Origin: Hirsutella rhossiliensis
Taxonomy: Eukaryota; Ascomycota; Sordariomycetes; Hypocreales; Ophiocordycipitaceae
DNA length: 64,000 nucleotides
NCBI RefSeq assembly: GCF_020360975.1
Contig: NW_025408669.1
Coordinates: 2,790,001-2,854,000, forward strand
Direction of reading: 5' to 3'
Part shown: positions 34,090 through 46,800 of the stretch, in pieces
Layout of the letters: every line of letters begins with the position of its first letter
How positions within the stretch are numbered: position 1 is the stretch's first letter
Made by a program: the position numbers and the translations under genes
Notes under the pieces: model-generated
Database searches by the model: none
What the model was told of the DNA's origin: nothing
What the model saw: only the letters and a program-made list of their open reading frames with translations

Positions 34090-37000
34090 GTGCTGGAAAG
34101 GGCAAGGACTGAGGTCAAGGTTCGGCGTGGAAAACGTTCGCCAGCACGGCCCGGTGCCTGTCCAGTGCAAAGGGCCGGATGGCGTGTCAGGGATGCGCAC
34201 GTAGTCGGGCAGTCGTCGCCAAAGCTGCCGCATCCGACGGCTTGCGAAGAAGCGAATCAGCCACGGAGAGAAGAAATCATGGATCGGAGGCGGCCCCGGA
34301 GGCGGCCCCGGAGGCGGGAGAAGAGAAAACGTCTTCCTGGTCCGGACGAGCGCCCGAGAAAACAGATTCGGAGTGGAATCGGAAGGCAGAGGAGTCGGGA
34401 GCTGCGGGCCGAAGACCTGGCGAGTGTGCTGCGTTTTTTGGAGGAAGACTTCGCCATGAAGGAGAGGCTGTCTAACGATCAGACGTGGTGTACGCCAATA
34501 CCGCACGACAGGAAGGTGTCGACGGTGCGGGATTTTTATCAGGCGTTCCACGATGCGAGCACGTTGCCGATACGGACCTGCATGATAGCTACCGCAAGCG
34601 TACGAGAAAAGAGCTGAGGGAGATCAGATGGGATCAATGGCTGTCAAGCTGCGTGCCAGAGGGCGGCCGCTCACCATTTTCATGCCGGAGCTGCTTTCCC
34701 GAAGGCGAGCCCGTGTCGGTGTGTGCGGAGTGTGCCCGATGCCTGGCGCGCGGAGTCTGTCGCCGGCGGTCCATCTTCACACTCGCCTTGGCTGTGAGCA
34801 CATGTTCCCTGACGAGCTCAAGGGACTCACGCTGGTCGAAGAGAAGCTCGTCTCGCTCAACTCCTGCTATGGGTTTGTCACGAGATATAGCATTCCGGGC
34901 GGGCAGAGGCAGGCCGTGAGGTATCCGAGGCACGTCAAGGGCCACATCACAGTGTTTCCCAACAACGTGCAGGAGCTGGCGACCAAGGTGCTCCCGCACC
35001 CCCTTTTGCAAGCACTGGACGAGATCCACGTTTCGTGGCAGGGCGTGGAGAAGCCGGCACCGAGCGACCTGTCGAGTCTCTTGTCGGTGAGGCGGCGGGT
35101 CGTCGAGAGGGCTCTTGTTTGGCTGAAGAGGAGCAACCCCCACTACGCCGAGATCGAGATCGACGTGGCGGAGATGGAGAGTTGGGAGACCCGATAGACG
35201 GGGTGCCGGCCTTGGTGTATGATCGCATGGAGCGGAACGAGCCGTCCGCATGGGAGAAAACGCGGACGGCGCACGTTGTGCCGCCCACGGAGCGCGCCAT
35301 GGACGACGAGGGGTCGGTGGAGATCGAGGAACTCTTCGCTCTGCTCAACCAAAGGCAGGAAACGGGAGGCGAGGCTGAAGGGCACGGGCCCAACGAAGAA
35401 GGCGCGGGTCGTGATGGAGTTGGTGCTAGCCCCGATCAGAACGTTCGACCAATCAACGAGGTGACGTCTTCCGGCATGTTTGCTGGACGGACCGCCAGAC
35501 GTGGCGGATGTCGAGAAGCTGCGGTTTGCCTGTGACGCTGTTGGCGCAGGTGCCGACGACGGCCGCGCGGGCCCGAGAACGTGGGTCGGATCCTCGGTGG
35601 GGTCGAGGGCGTGGCGACGATGGCAGTGAGCCATACATTCGAGTCTCGCGGGGATGAGTTTGCCGACTCCTTTGAGACGTCCTTCTTCGCCAGAACGTTC
35701 CCGACCCTGTTCCCATTTGGCGTTGGGGACCAAGGCTGGCCGAAGAGGCCATAGCCGAGGCGGGAAGGCCCTACCAACTTGCGAGGCACCGGTAGAGCTG
35801 CTGAGGCAGGGGCGGCAGCGGAGACATCGTATCCTCCCGAAGCTTGAACCTCCGGATTTGGGCCGACATCGTGCTCCGGCGCCATGGTGGCCGGTTTGCG
35901 TTGCACCACATATTTGCATTTCTCGTCTTCAACATGGGGGTGCGGTCGAGGAACCGCCGCGTCAGCATGCTGAGTGTGGCGAGGAAGGACTTCGGCAAGG
36001 TCGAGCGCGTTGCCCGCTCGATGACCGCGCAAAGGTTAGCGGCGGCGAGGGTCGAGTTGGAGAGCTCGGGCAAGACGACCGATGAGGGCGTGAAGGAGCT
36101 TCTCAGGAGCCTCTCGCTGTACGGCCACCGGCAACCCATGTCGAGAGAGGTTCGGCTCAATATGCGGCGGAAAATCCAGTCGCTCATCGTTGGCTACGGC
36201 GTTCCGGCCATCTGGTTCACCATCAACCCAAACGACATTACGAACCCGGTGAAGCTGCGACTGGCGGCATATCGGACACGCGATCCCGGCGCGGCCGAGG
36301 AGTTCCTAGAAGGCCTTGGGAGTGCGTACAAGCGGACAAGGCTGGCCATGTCCGATCCGATGAGCGCCGCCGTATTCTTCCACCGGGAGATGAAGCTGTT
36401 CTTCGATCATTACGTGAAGGTCGGAGAAGAGTCGGTATTCGGGCGCATCGGCAAGTACTATGGCGCTGTGGAGACCAACGAACGAGGGGCGCTTCATGTT
36501 CACGGCTTGCTCTGGTTGCACGGAAACGCGCATCTCAGCTCGATGCTTGCCGACATCCACGGGGAGGATCAGGCGGCGTATCGCGAGCGAATCATACGAT
36601 ACGTCGATAGTGTCTTCTCCGAGGTAAGAATAGCTAAGACGTGTCACTGAGAACCTGAATTGCTCGTCCGATGGACAAACGGGGCCAGGCTGACGTGCAA
36701 GATAGGATCTGGATCAGGAAGGGTTCTGCGCCGTGCAAGCGGAGCGATCTGTGACGTCCGATATTTCCTCCCTGCTGGACAACACCGAGCAGTTTTCGGC
36801 CGCATTTGACGAGGAGGCCAACTTCTGTGCCGGCGCTACACAGGTTCACACGCATAGCCCGACCTGTGTCAAGTATTCCTTGGGCAAAGGAGCGCGGAAA
36901 GGAATCTATGCCGGTTTAAGTCTCCATGGAGGTTGGTCGACAAGACCGCCATCACGGCAGACGGGGTGTTGCAGATCCGGAGGACTCACAGCATGGTCAA

Positions 37001-40000
37001 TCGATGGAACAAGGCTATCGCTGTTGGGCTCCGGCACAACCACGACATTTCCTTCATTGCGACGCAGCGCAAGACCATGGCCCTTATGTATTATGTCACG
37101 AACTACGCGACGAAGGTGGAGGACCCGGTGTGGAAGCGTGTGGCGGCCGCGGCCGATCTCCTGGCCGCCTCAACGGGTGACGGCACGGCCAACGGAGGAC
37201 AGGACGACGGTGGAGGTGCTGTTGGCGATGACGCCGCCAAGGGGAACAGGACGCGACAGTTCTTGATGAGGGTGGCGAATCGTGTGTTCACGGAGCGTCC
37301 GCTATCTCAGGTCGAGGTCGTCGCTCATCTTCTTGGATATCCGGCCGAGTTCACCAACAGCAGCGCCTGGGCGTACCTGAACACATCTCTGCTGTACTGG
37401 GAAGTCTTTCGACGGTGGCCGTATCTCCGACGAGCAAGTGGCGCGGCGGCCATAGATGATACTCTGGATGAGTCGGTCGTTGTCGAAGAAGCAGGCCTGA
37501 GGATCTCCCACGTTGAGGCGTACCAGCACCGGGGAGAGCTCCTGCGAGGGCTATGCTTATACGACTACATATCGCTCGTTAGACTAAAACGCACCAGTAA
37601 GGATGAGAGCTGTGCGGCCTGGGGGGAGGTGCCCTTCGAGGATGGATGGGCGCCAGGAGACGCTGGGTCCAGGTGCTCAGGCGGCCGGGCAAGCATGCTA
37701 CCGTCTGCCTCGATGGCTACCTGAGCAAGGACTTCGGCCACAACGACGACGAGGAGTCGTGCCACCGGAGGTGTGTATAGCAACCGCCCTGCCGGCAGGC
37801 ATCATCAGAGTGGCTAACCTCCCCCCCCTTCCCCTTAAAGGGCAGCCGTGCAGCATCTTGCGCTATTTGTGCCGTGGGAGTCCTTTCTGTGCGAAGAAAC
37901 AGGTGAGATCAATAGCATCTGGGAGCGGGCGCGAGAGGCGCTGGCCCCGAGAATATCATGTCTCGTCGACAACGTGCAGCTGCTTCGACGATCAGCCGAA
38001 GACGCAAAGCGCGACGCCAAGCAATGGGCGGCCTCATCCGGCGATGGCGATTCCACGGTCGCCCACGTCGAGGAGGGCGAGACAGGCGAGGCGGGCGCAG
38101 AATTTGCAGCGACGTATCGGTCCAACAACATCGGAGACGCAACGCGCCTGATCGACGTCGTCCGAGGCGCAGTGGGCACGAATCAGGTGACGGCCAAGTC
38201 GCCGGAGCTCATGGCAATGATGCGGCAGCTCTGTCGATTCCAGCAATCGGCGCTCTGCTCAACGGCCGAGCTCGAGGCCATCGCGATTCCCGAACAAGGG
38301 TTGAGGTGCATAAGCATGCCAGGGCGGGTATTTTCCGGGGCCGCACTACCGCCGCAGGATCAGGTCAAGGCTATCAAGTCGCAGCAGATAAGTGCGTCGA
38401 GGAAAGGGAGAGAATGATCCAAGGCGTACAAACCACAGTCGCAGTCCGGGAAAGCGATCGCCGAGCTGCGTTGCGGAGGGTGATGACCGGCTTCGGGAGG
38501 ACGACGTCGAAATGACGACAGCCGACTCCGACGAGACGGCTAGCGACGCAGAAGCGGGAATGCGCGTCCAGCTTGGCCCATCGACCTCCTTCTTCGCGGC
38601 GGGCAAGGAGTTGTCAACACGGCTAACGCTGAACAAGAGGCAGTCGATCGCTTTCCTAATAATATGCCGCCAGCTCGATTTGATGCGACAAACGAATAGG
38701 GCGATGCCGGCCAGCTCTGCCAGTTCGTCGGCGGCGAGGGGGCACCGGCAAGTCGCGGATCATTGGGGCACTCGTCGAGCTGTTCAGTGGGAAGAGCCTT
38801 TCGAATCCTCTGCTGATCACGGCGACGTCAGGGACTGCCGCGGCGCAGATCAACGGCATCACGATCCACCCGCCTGCGGGTTCACTAAAGACCAAGGGCG
38901 GGCGGCGCGAACACAGCCAAGGACCTTGACGGGGTGCGGCTGACAAAACGGGCGGAGCGGTTCATCCACGGCCAGTCTCGGATGGACTGGCAGGAGAAGG
39001 ACGTGCTTGTCATCGACGAGGTGAGCATGCTCGAGCGCGGACGCTGCACGCCATAAACGAGCGACTCTGTCGGCTTCGCGGATCGCAGAAAGATTTCGGG
39101 GATCCCCATCGTCCTCTTCTGCGGAGACTTTCAGCAGTTCCGGCCGGTCCAAGAGAGGTCGATCGTCCTGCCGAGCGCGGCCATCTCGTGGGACGTAGAC
39201 AACTCGTTCAAGGCCGAGCAGCGGCACCAGCACGACAAAGCGCACGCGCTGTGGAAGAGATTCACGACGGTCGTCATGTTGAACGAGCAAATGCGCGCCG
39301 CCGGTGATCCGGAATTGCAGGGGCTGCTGAAGCGGATCCAGCAGGGTGTGCAGGACCGCACGGATCTGGACCTCCTCAACTCAGGTGCTACCGCGAGGGC
39401 AGGCGGATCCCTTGGGAGACTGGCATCACCGTGGTGACGCCGCTGAACAGGAATCGGTGGAACCTAAACATGGAGGCAAGCTTGGCGTTCCGGGTCCAGC
39501 AGCGGTCGACGATGCGCATCTTCATCTCCGAGCACAAGTGGAAGGAGGGCCTGCCGACCGAGGAAGAAGCGATCATGGTACTCAATCAAGGCGACGATAG
39601 CGCGATCCCCGTGCCGGCCGTCTTCATGTTCGTGGCCGGGATGCCGGTCGTCGTGAACCACAACACCCATCAGGGGCTGAAGTTGGTGAACGGCGCCGGC
39701 TACTCGGCGGTGGAGGTCATTGTCGACAAGGCGTCCCCAGGGCATCGAATCTCGTCCGACATGACGATCCACTTCGGGCCGCCGGCGGGGATATTACTGG
39801 AATCGGCGACGACAAAGGACCTCCACTTCGTCGGGATGCCGCCGGGCACGATCTTGTTAACGCCGATGAGCGTCAGGATACACTGCCAACGAAAGCGGCC
39901 GTGGCAGCAGAACGACGTCAGCCGGAAGGGATTGCCGTGCGCAGCAGCCTTCGCCTGCACGGACTACAAGGTGCAGGGCAGAACGCCAGAGCGCGTGGCC

Positions 40001-40273
40001 CTGGAGCTGCGGGGACACGGACGACGAAAGTCGATGGAAGGGCCGTGCCTCGCAATGCGACCCGTACAGCTTATATGTGCAGCTATCGCGCTGTCGAACG
40101 CTAGACGGCATCACGCTCGTGTCCAAGGTGCGGGAGAGACTTGGGGCAACCGAGTCCCCGAAGAGATGACCGCCGCGCAGGCCAGGCTGGAGGTGCTAAG
40201 CGAGAGGACTGTCGAGGAAGCTTTGCGTCGGTCGGATGGCGACGCTGAAGAGTCAAGGAGAGTTGTCAGGTGA
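34090..40273 (+). pseudogene. Helitron Rep/PIF1-like helicase gene, copy 1
   Basis: Order along the gene: a variable, charged N-terminal region (start uncertain, conserved part from about 34279); DUF6570 block with FPDELKGLTLVEEKL, NSCYGFVTRY, HVKGHITVFPNNVQEL and DEIHVSWQG (34.8-35.05 kb); Helitron_like_N/Rep domain with FNMGVRSRNRRVSML, PAIWFTINPNDI and the HUH motif LHVHGLLWL (His codons 36495-36503); Y2 motif YYVTNYATK (37089-37115); then PIF1-like helicase with IDEVSMLE, PIVLFCGDFQQF, VVTPLNRNRWNLNMEASLAF and TDYKVQG. Two introns are conserved with copy 2 (36624-36705 and 37771-37840). Many one-base frameshifts (first near 34586) break it. Family role: rolling-circle nicking and unwinding of the element. 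Confidence 0.85.
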
Positions 40274-40695
40274 GGTGACGAGGGGAGAAGACGGAGGCGC
40301 CGGCGGGCAAGAAGACAAGGGCACTGGGCAGCAGCGATCAACGAGGGGCGACTTAGACTTGAAGGAAGAACCCGCTAGAAAGGCATGAACGAAAAGGGCA
40401 AAGACAAAAGACGCAAGTTTTAGACACAATAAGAAAACCGGCGGACGAAAGGAAAAAGGTTGGCATTGGCATTGGCAAGGGGTAAACAGGAGTATAAACG
40501 GGGGGGAAACAGGGCAAGGCATGAGAGGGGCAAGAGAAGGCGGCAGCGACCAATGATGAGGGAGGGACGGAAGGGTCGGCGACCAATCACACGGGATCTT
40601 TTATTCCGAAAGAGGAAATAAATCAGCCAATCAGAGGCGGAGGATGTGGGGGTGAAGCAGTCTGGGGCCTTTTTTCCCCGCGCGCTAATGAAGTC

Positions 40696-40759
40696 CTTTC
40701 GTTCCTCACGGGAGAGGCAACCCAACAGGGGTTGCGCAAAGAGCCTTGAGGAACGAAAG
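40696..40759 (+). repeat. Junction of Helitron copies 1 and 2 (facing terminal repeats)
   Basis: The right terminal repeat of copy 1, CTTTCGTTCCTCA (40696-40708), is followed within 35 bp by a hairpin CAACCC-aacag-GGGTTG (40718-40734), the sequence GCGCAAAGAG and the left terminal repeat of copy 2, GCCTTGAGGAACGAAAG (40743-40759). The spacer resembles the left end of copy 1, so the elements abut directly. Confidence 0.8.
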
Positions 40760-40864
40760 TCTACACAAGGGGCAGATGTACAGAGGCAGAAAGGTAACGG
40801 CGACCAACGGGCAGTCAGGCTGGACGAAAAACACTTCCCATTTAAGAAGTTATAGCAGCGTACG

Positions 40865-42279
40865 CTATTCCATTTCCGTAGCTTTCTTATATAGGTGGCG
40901 GTTTCGAAGGGGACGGGCCGGCGAGCCCAAGCCATGGGCGACAATGGAATCGAGGGAAGAGTCCCGTAGGTCAGGACCCGGTTTAGGGTTGTCCGGCTCA
41001 TGAGCGGCGGAGGCAGCCGAAACAGAGAACGACTGGGTGGCAGAGGAGGCGGGCTTAGGGGAAGACGAGATCACCGGGGCCTTATGCAGCAGACACGGTC
41101 GCCTCGTCGCCGTATCGGCAGGCTCAGGGCAATATCGTTTCCCGGGCGGCGTAAGGTGGCCGGTCGAGGGCGAAGCCGAAGCCAAAGGTGGAGGACTGGG
41201 CGGGAGCCAGGGTGATCAAAGACAAAGAGGCAGCGCGCATGTCCTGGAAGGCCGCGGAAGCGGAGGAAGCTTGTTGCCTCTGTGGCGTAGAGAGAAGCGG
41301 TGCCATCGTGGTGACGGCGGCGGCGGCCTTGTCGAGAAAAGTCCAGGAATCTGGGACGACGATAAAGACGTTGTCCCGGTAAGAGCCCGGGGGGTAGAGC
41401 ATAACGTCATGGCGGAGCAGGCCAGCGACCTTGCCTGTGCAGGTAAAGGGGACGTTAGGCTGAAATTGAGAGTCCTGCCCAAGACGGCCCAGGGTTAGCG
41501 CGAATAGGGAAGATAACGAAGACCTGAACGGGTGGAAGCCCTGAAGGGGACCTTATTGGGCATCCCAGGAGCGACATAGGTAGAAAGGCGGACAAAGCCG
41601 CAACAGTTAAGTTGGGCGGCGTCTAGACCGGCAGTAGGTCCCGCCGCAGCGAGGAGTGGCCGGTGCCGACGACAAGGCCGGTAAAGGAAACAATAGGCGG
41701 GATGCAGGGAAGTCGCCCATAGAGGCAAAGAGCCTAGGAGAACGCTTCAGGCCCATCTTAGCCATATACCGTTCCGTCGGCACTCGCGAAGGGTCAGGGC
41801 ACGGCTTACGGCTGGTAGCCCTGATCGCGGACGGCAAGGGCGGGCATCGTATAGAGAAGGGTGCGGCCCGTGCCAGACTCCAGGCCGTCGCGTTGCTCAA
41901 CCTCCCATGCGAGCGCGTAGGGGTGGACGCGGGCATGCATGAAAAACCACTCTTCGGTCCAGTCGGAGGGATCAATAGGCTGGCCGTAGATGGAGAGGTT
42001 GAGGCTAAAAAAGACGGATGTCGGGGAATCAGCGGCATCCGATCGGAGGGGCGCATATTCCGTCGCGAGCAGCCAGGCGGGCGGAGGCAGGAAGACGCGG
42101 GCCATGGCCTCGGCGTTAAGACCCCTAATGCGGTGGTCGTCCTGGTGGGAAAATCTAGCAGGACAGTCCGGCTGGACAAAAGACATCATAGACATCTCAC
42201 CGCCAGCGCCCCTTTGGCTATCGAGCGGCTTTCGAAGGTGCGGTGCGGGCATATCGGTAGGAAGTAGAGAGGAAGACAT
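40865..42279 (-). pseudogene. Helitron-borne accessory gene, copy 2 (unknown family)
   Basis: Minus strand, ATG at 42279 (MSSSLLPTDMPAPHL). The first exon, to about 41810, includes MSMMSFVQPDCPARF, HRIRGLNAEAMARVFLPPPAWLL, FFSLNLSIYGQ, DWTEEWFFMHARVHPYALAWEV and MPALAVRDQGYQP, where a GTAAGC splice donor overlaps the in-frame stop. A later block has QFQPNVPFTCTGKVAGLL and VFIVVPDSWTFLDKA, followed by a Ser/Ala-rich tail. The three blocks match copy 1 in order and wording, so the gene has been kept by selection or common descent. Function is unknown. The TCTGKVAGLL...VFIVVPDSWTF part could be a small beta-barrel such as an OB fold, which would suit a DNA-binding helper; this is a guess from pattern only. 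Some frame changes may be introns, so pseudogene status is not certain. Confidence 0.6.
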
Positions 42280-42885
42280 AGTGTATCTGCGCAGGTCGAT
42301 AGGCCAGTCGCACGCACTAAAAGGACGGGTTCTCGGCGTCAAGAAAGGAGTAGGGAAGAAGTCGAGCGTAAACGCACTTATAGTAGATCAATAGTGGTAT
42401 GGATTCGCCGGGAAGAGCGAGGAGCCTTGCCGCTGTAAGTAAGCAGACGTCAAAGAGATGCGTCGTGGTGTTGCGGAGCTGGGTACTGATCGGGCACCAA
42501 GGGCGACGCGGATTAAGGTGTCCGGCAGGGCTACCGGCATAGGATGCCGAAAACTAGGCCGTCGGCAGATAGGCCTGTCGATAGGTTCCAAAGGAAGCCC
42601 GGCAGGTCCGAGAGAGGAGAGGTCTAATGCAGAAAGGGGATATCAACAAGGAAGGATATAACCGTTAGTAGGAAGAATGCCAACACGGCAGAACGCCATT
42701 GCCAGGGAGCGAGACAATTTCGGGGCATATCCCGGGCGAAGGCTTCCCAATCTATCGTTCGTTTGCAGAGCCCTGCCGATAAGACAGCACCATCATGGGG
42801 GAGAATCGTAGCCGCGAGGTAAGGTCGGTGGCAGGAGAGTGCGAAACAGGGGCAGCAGCAGCGGCCGCTGCCGCGACGAGGAGGA

Positions 42886-43060
42886 TTGCGGCGGCGAGAT
42901 CGAGCGCAATGGACGAAGGGCCGAAGCGGGCGTCGGGCCACAAAGGTCAAGCAAACGCGGCACCCAGGTTCCGGCCTATTGAGGCCAAGCCGGCCGCCGC
43001 GGCCGACGAGGCCTCACGAAGAGAGCAGGCAGAGGCGCTCAAAAGAGCGTTGCCCAAGGA
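42886..43060 (+). repeat. Diverged direct repeat in the helicase 5' region, unit 1
   Basis: About 175 bp resembling 43617-43800. Both encode a block with GPKR..GH, RPIEAK and EASRREQAEAL.RA. The two units are diverged but co-linear, indicating an old internal duplication. Confidence 0.75.
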
Positions 43061-43616
43061 AGTCGGCGAGGCGGCCGGCCGCGGAGAAGGACGACGCATG
43101 TCAATGGTGCCTCCTCAAAGGGAGGGCGAGCGCGACGCTCAGCATCGACAAACGTGCGGGATATGCCTCTAATCATAGAAGCGGACGCTGTCAGATTAGG
43201 GCCGGTAAGTGCTGAGCCGGCCATGGGGGGTTTTGTGCCGTCCGTTGGCGCAGTGTTGGAGGGAGAAGGGGTTGCTCTACAAGCACCATCCGCCCCAGGG
43301 GTCTTGGTCAGGCGAAACGAAGGCCTAGGCGTCAGGGGATCTTCCGTTGTGGCCGGAGATGGCCCCGAGACCGTTCGGCCAGGCAACCTAGCGGTGGCAT
43401 GCAGCTGACTCTGAAGGGTCTTGTTGAGCGGACAACTGGCGCCGGGGAAACACGGGAGGGAGACCGACAAGTAGAAAGAGGATGAGATATCCGCTGGGAG
43501 AGCTGTCAGCACTCGCCGCAACCCATCCAGCCCAAAGAGATCAGGACGCGGCCGGGCACATCCCCTTTGGCGAGGGCGGGTCGTGCGTCGGGGCAGCGGT
43601 CGCCGCTACAACGAGT

Positions 43617-43800
43617 AGTACCGCGGACGCGAGCCGAAGTGCAACGGACGGGGGACCGAAGCGGGTGCTGGGCCACGAAGGTCGAGCGGGCCCGGCACGC
43701 AGGTTACGGCCTATCGAGGCGAAGCAGGCGCCGGTGTCCGAGGAGGCCTCACGAAGAGAACAGGCAGAAGCACTCGAAAGAGCGATGCCTCAGGGAAGCC
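43617..43800 (+). repeat. Diverged direct repeat in the helicase 5' region, unit 2
   Basis: Partner of 42886-43060. Further downstream (43.9-44.25 kb) shorter repeats encode a QSSGRL.PRP.RQA block preceded by QSI or QAI, so this part of the protein grows by tandem duplication. Confidence 0.75.
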
Positions 43801-46800
43801 GGCTAGGCAGTCGGCCGCGAGAAAATACGACGCGCGCCAATGGTGCCTCTTCAAATGGAGGGCAAGCGCGATGTTTAACAAGATTTCGGCTAGAGAATGT
43901 AAGCCAGCACTCGCCGCAACCCATCCAGCCCAGAGAGATCAGGAAGACGGCTGGACAAGGGCCCTCCTCAGACGAGGGTGGGTCGCATAGAGTCGTTAGG
44001 GGGCCCCTCGTCCAGTCAATCCGAGCGAAAGCGATGGAAGACAGAGCAGGAGGTCTGCAGTCATCCGGACGGTTATCACCACGGCCGTCACGCCAGGCAG
44101 GACAGGATCGGCCGGCAACGACACTCGGGTTATCCTCCACAGCCGTCAGGGAGCCCCCCGTGCAGGCAATCCAGCCCAAAGAGCCGGGAGATGGAGCAGG
44201 AGATACGCAGTCATCCGGACGGTTGCCACCACGTCCACCACGCCAGGCAGCGGTAGGAGAGGAGGATCGGCCGAGGCGAGTCGAGGCGGCGGCGAGATCT
44301 TCGGAGCCCGTGGAACAGAGAAAGAGGATCCGCGAGCCCGACCGAGACCAGCCCCCAACAAAACGTAGTCGACGCGGCCGTCAGAGGCAGAGGAGAAGTG
44401 AGCTACAGGTGGAAGACCTAGACAGCGTCTTACGTTATCTTGAGGAGGAATTCGCCGTAAAGGAGAGGCTATCCAACGAGCAAACCTGGTGCATACCAGT
44501 ACCGCATGAGAGGAAGGTGTCGACGGTACGACGTTTCTATCGGGCGTTCCACGACGTGGACACGCTGCCGATACAGAGGTGCATGCTATGCTACCGGAAG
44601 AGCACAAGAAAAGAGCTGAGGGAGACGGCATGGGACCGGTGGCTGTCGAGTCCCATTCCCAAGGGTGGGAGCTCGCCGTTTGCGTGCCGAGGCTGCTTCC
44701 GCGAGGGCGAGCCCGTCCCGCTCTGCGCGGAGTGTTCTCGACACCTGGCGCGCGGGGTGCTGTCGCCGGCGGCGCTGCTCCATGGCCGCCTCGGTTGCGA
44801 GCACGTCTTCCCCGACGAGCTCAAGGGCCTAACGCCGGTGGAGGAGAAGCTGATCGCGCTGAACTCATGTTATGGGTTCGTCACAAGGTACAACGTCTCA
44901 GGCGGCCAGAAGCAGACGCTAACGTACCCCAAGCACGTCAAGGGCCACATCACGGTGTTCCCGAACAACGTGCAAGAGCTGGCAACGAACGTGCTGCCGC
45001 ATCCGCTCGTCCGGGTGATGGACGAGATCCACGTCTCGTGGCAGGGGCGGTAAGGCCGACACCATGACATGTCGAGCCTCCTGTCGGTGAGGCGGCGAGT
45101 GGTCGAGAGGGCCCTCATCTGGTTGAAGAGGAACAACCCACACTACGCCGGGATCGAGATCGACGCGGCGGAGATGGAGAGCTGGGGAGACTCGGCCGAC
45201 GGGGTGCCGCCGTTGGTGTACGGGCGCCTCGAGCGGAACGAGGCGTCGGCGTGGGAGAAGACGCGGACGGCGCACGTCGTGCCGCCCACGGAGCGGGCCA
45301 TGGACGACGAGGGGGCGGTAGAGATCGAAGAAATCCTCTCTCTGCTCAACCAAGGGGGAAGCACGACGATTCGCGAGGACGACGAGCCAGAGTCAAACGA
45401 GGTAGACGAGGCGCGTGGCCAGAGCGGCGGCGAGCCTAATCAAGATGCGAAGACGATCAACGAGGTGACCTCATCCGGAATATTTGCGTTGGACGGGCCG
45501 CCCGACGTGGCCGACGTGGACAAATTGCGGTTCGCGTGCGATGTCGTCCGCGAAGGCGCAGGCGACGGCGGCACGGGCCCGAGGACGTGGGTGCAAACCT
45601 CGGCAAGGGGGCAGCTAGGGCACGCCGATGGTTCTGAGCCGCACATACGCATTCGCCGCGGGGATGAATTCGCCGACTCGTTCGAAGCCTCCTTTTTCGC
45701 AAAGACCTTTCCCACGCTGTTGCCATTTGGCGTCGGAGGGCCGCGACCGGTCGAAGAGGCAACCGTACAGTTGGGCAGAGGCACCGCCAACACGCGCGAG
45801 GCGGAAGAGGCCGGGACGCGGGACCTCTTGTCGTCTCGGAACATGAGCCTTCGGACGTGGGCCGACACGGTGTTGCGACGCCACGGCGGCCGGTTCGCGA
45901 CGCACCACATCTTCGCGTTCCTCGTCTTCAACATGGGCGTGCGGTCGAGGAACCGTCGCGTCAGCATGCTGAGCGTGACGAGGAAGAACTTCCGCAAGGT
46001 GGAGCGCATCGTACGGTCGCTGACCGCAGACGGATTGGCGGCAGCTAGAGCCGAGCTGGAGAGCACAGGCAAGACGACCGACGACGCCGTAAAGGAGCTC
46101 CTCAGGAGCCTTTCGTTGTATGGCTATCGTCAGCCCATGTCCAGAGAGCTCCGTCTCGGGATGCGGCATAGGATCTTGGCGCTCATCGTCCGTTACGGCG
46201 TGCCCGCGATCTGGTTCACGATCAACCCAAACGACATCACGAAACCGGTGAAGCTCCGACTGGCAGCGCACCGCGCGCGCGACCGAAGCGGCCGAGGAGT
46301 TTCTGCGGAGCCTCGATAAGTCATTCAAACGGGTGCGGCTATCCGTCTCCGACCCGATGAGCTCAGCCATCTTCTTCCACCGGGAGATGACGCTGTTCTT
46401 TGAGCATTACGTCAACATGGGGGGGGAGTCGGTCTTCGGCCGCATCAGCCAGTACTATGGCGCCGTGGAAACCAACGAGCGAGGATCTCTTCATGTCCAC
46501 GGGCTGCTCTGGCTAGACGGAAACACGCGCCTGAGCTCGATGCTTGCCGACTCAGACGGGGAGGAACAGGCGGCCTACCGCGAGCGAATCGTCCGCTACG
46601 TCGATAGTGTCTTTAGCGAGGTAACGGCAGGGCGTCGTAGTCATAGGCCAAGAGGACGCAGGCTGACGCGGAAACTAGGACTTAGACCAGGAAGGGTTCT
46701 GCGCCGTCCAGGCGGAGCGTTCGGCGACGTCTGATATATCATCCCTGCTGGACAGTGCCGAGCAGTTCTCGGCCTCATTCGAAGAGGAAGCCAATTTCTG

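Larger units (their letters stand above)
29917..40708 (+). mobile_element. Helitron-type element, copy 1
   Basis: About 10.8 kb inserted in the DUF3435 gene, head-to-tail with copy 2. The left end has a palindrome AGCCGCGGCT (29933-29942), then GCGCAAAGAG and the terminal repeat GCCTTTCGGAACGAAAG (29954-29970). The right end is CTTTCGTTCCTCA (40696-40708). Inside are a minus-strand accessory gene, a second decayed fragment of the same accessory family, and a plus-strand Rep/helicase gene. End coordinates are uncertain by about 15 bp. The termini are not TC...CTRR, so this is a non-canonical (Helitron2/Helentron-like) element. Confidence 0.82.

Noticed and set aside
40620..40690. Canonical Helitron 3' end (GGGG...CCCC hairpin followed by CTAA-T at about 40664-40689)
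   Set aside because: Copy 2 lacks a matching CTRR end at the equivalent place, while the CTTTCGTTCCTCA repeat just downstream is shared by both copies and meets the DUF3435 junction.
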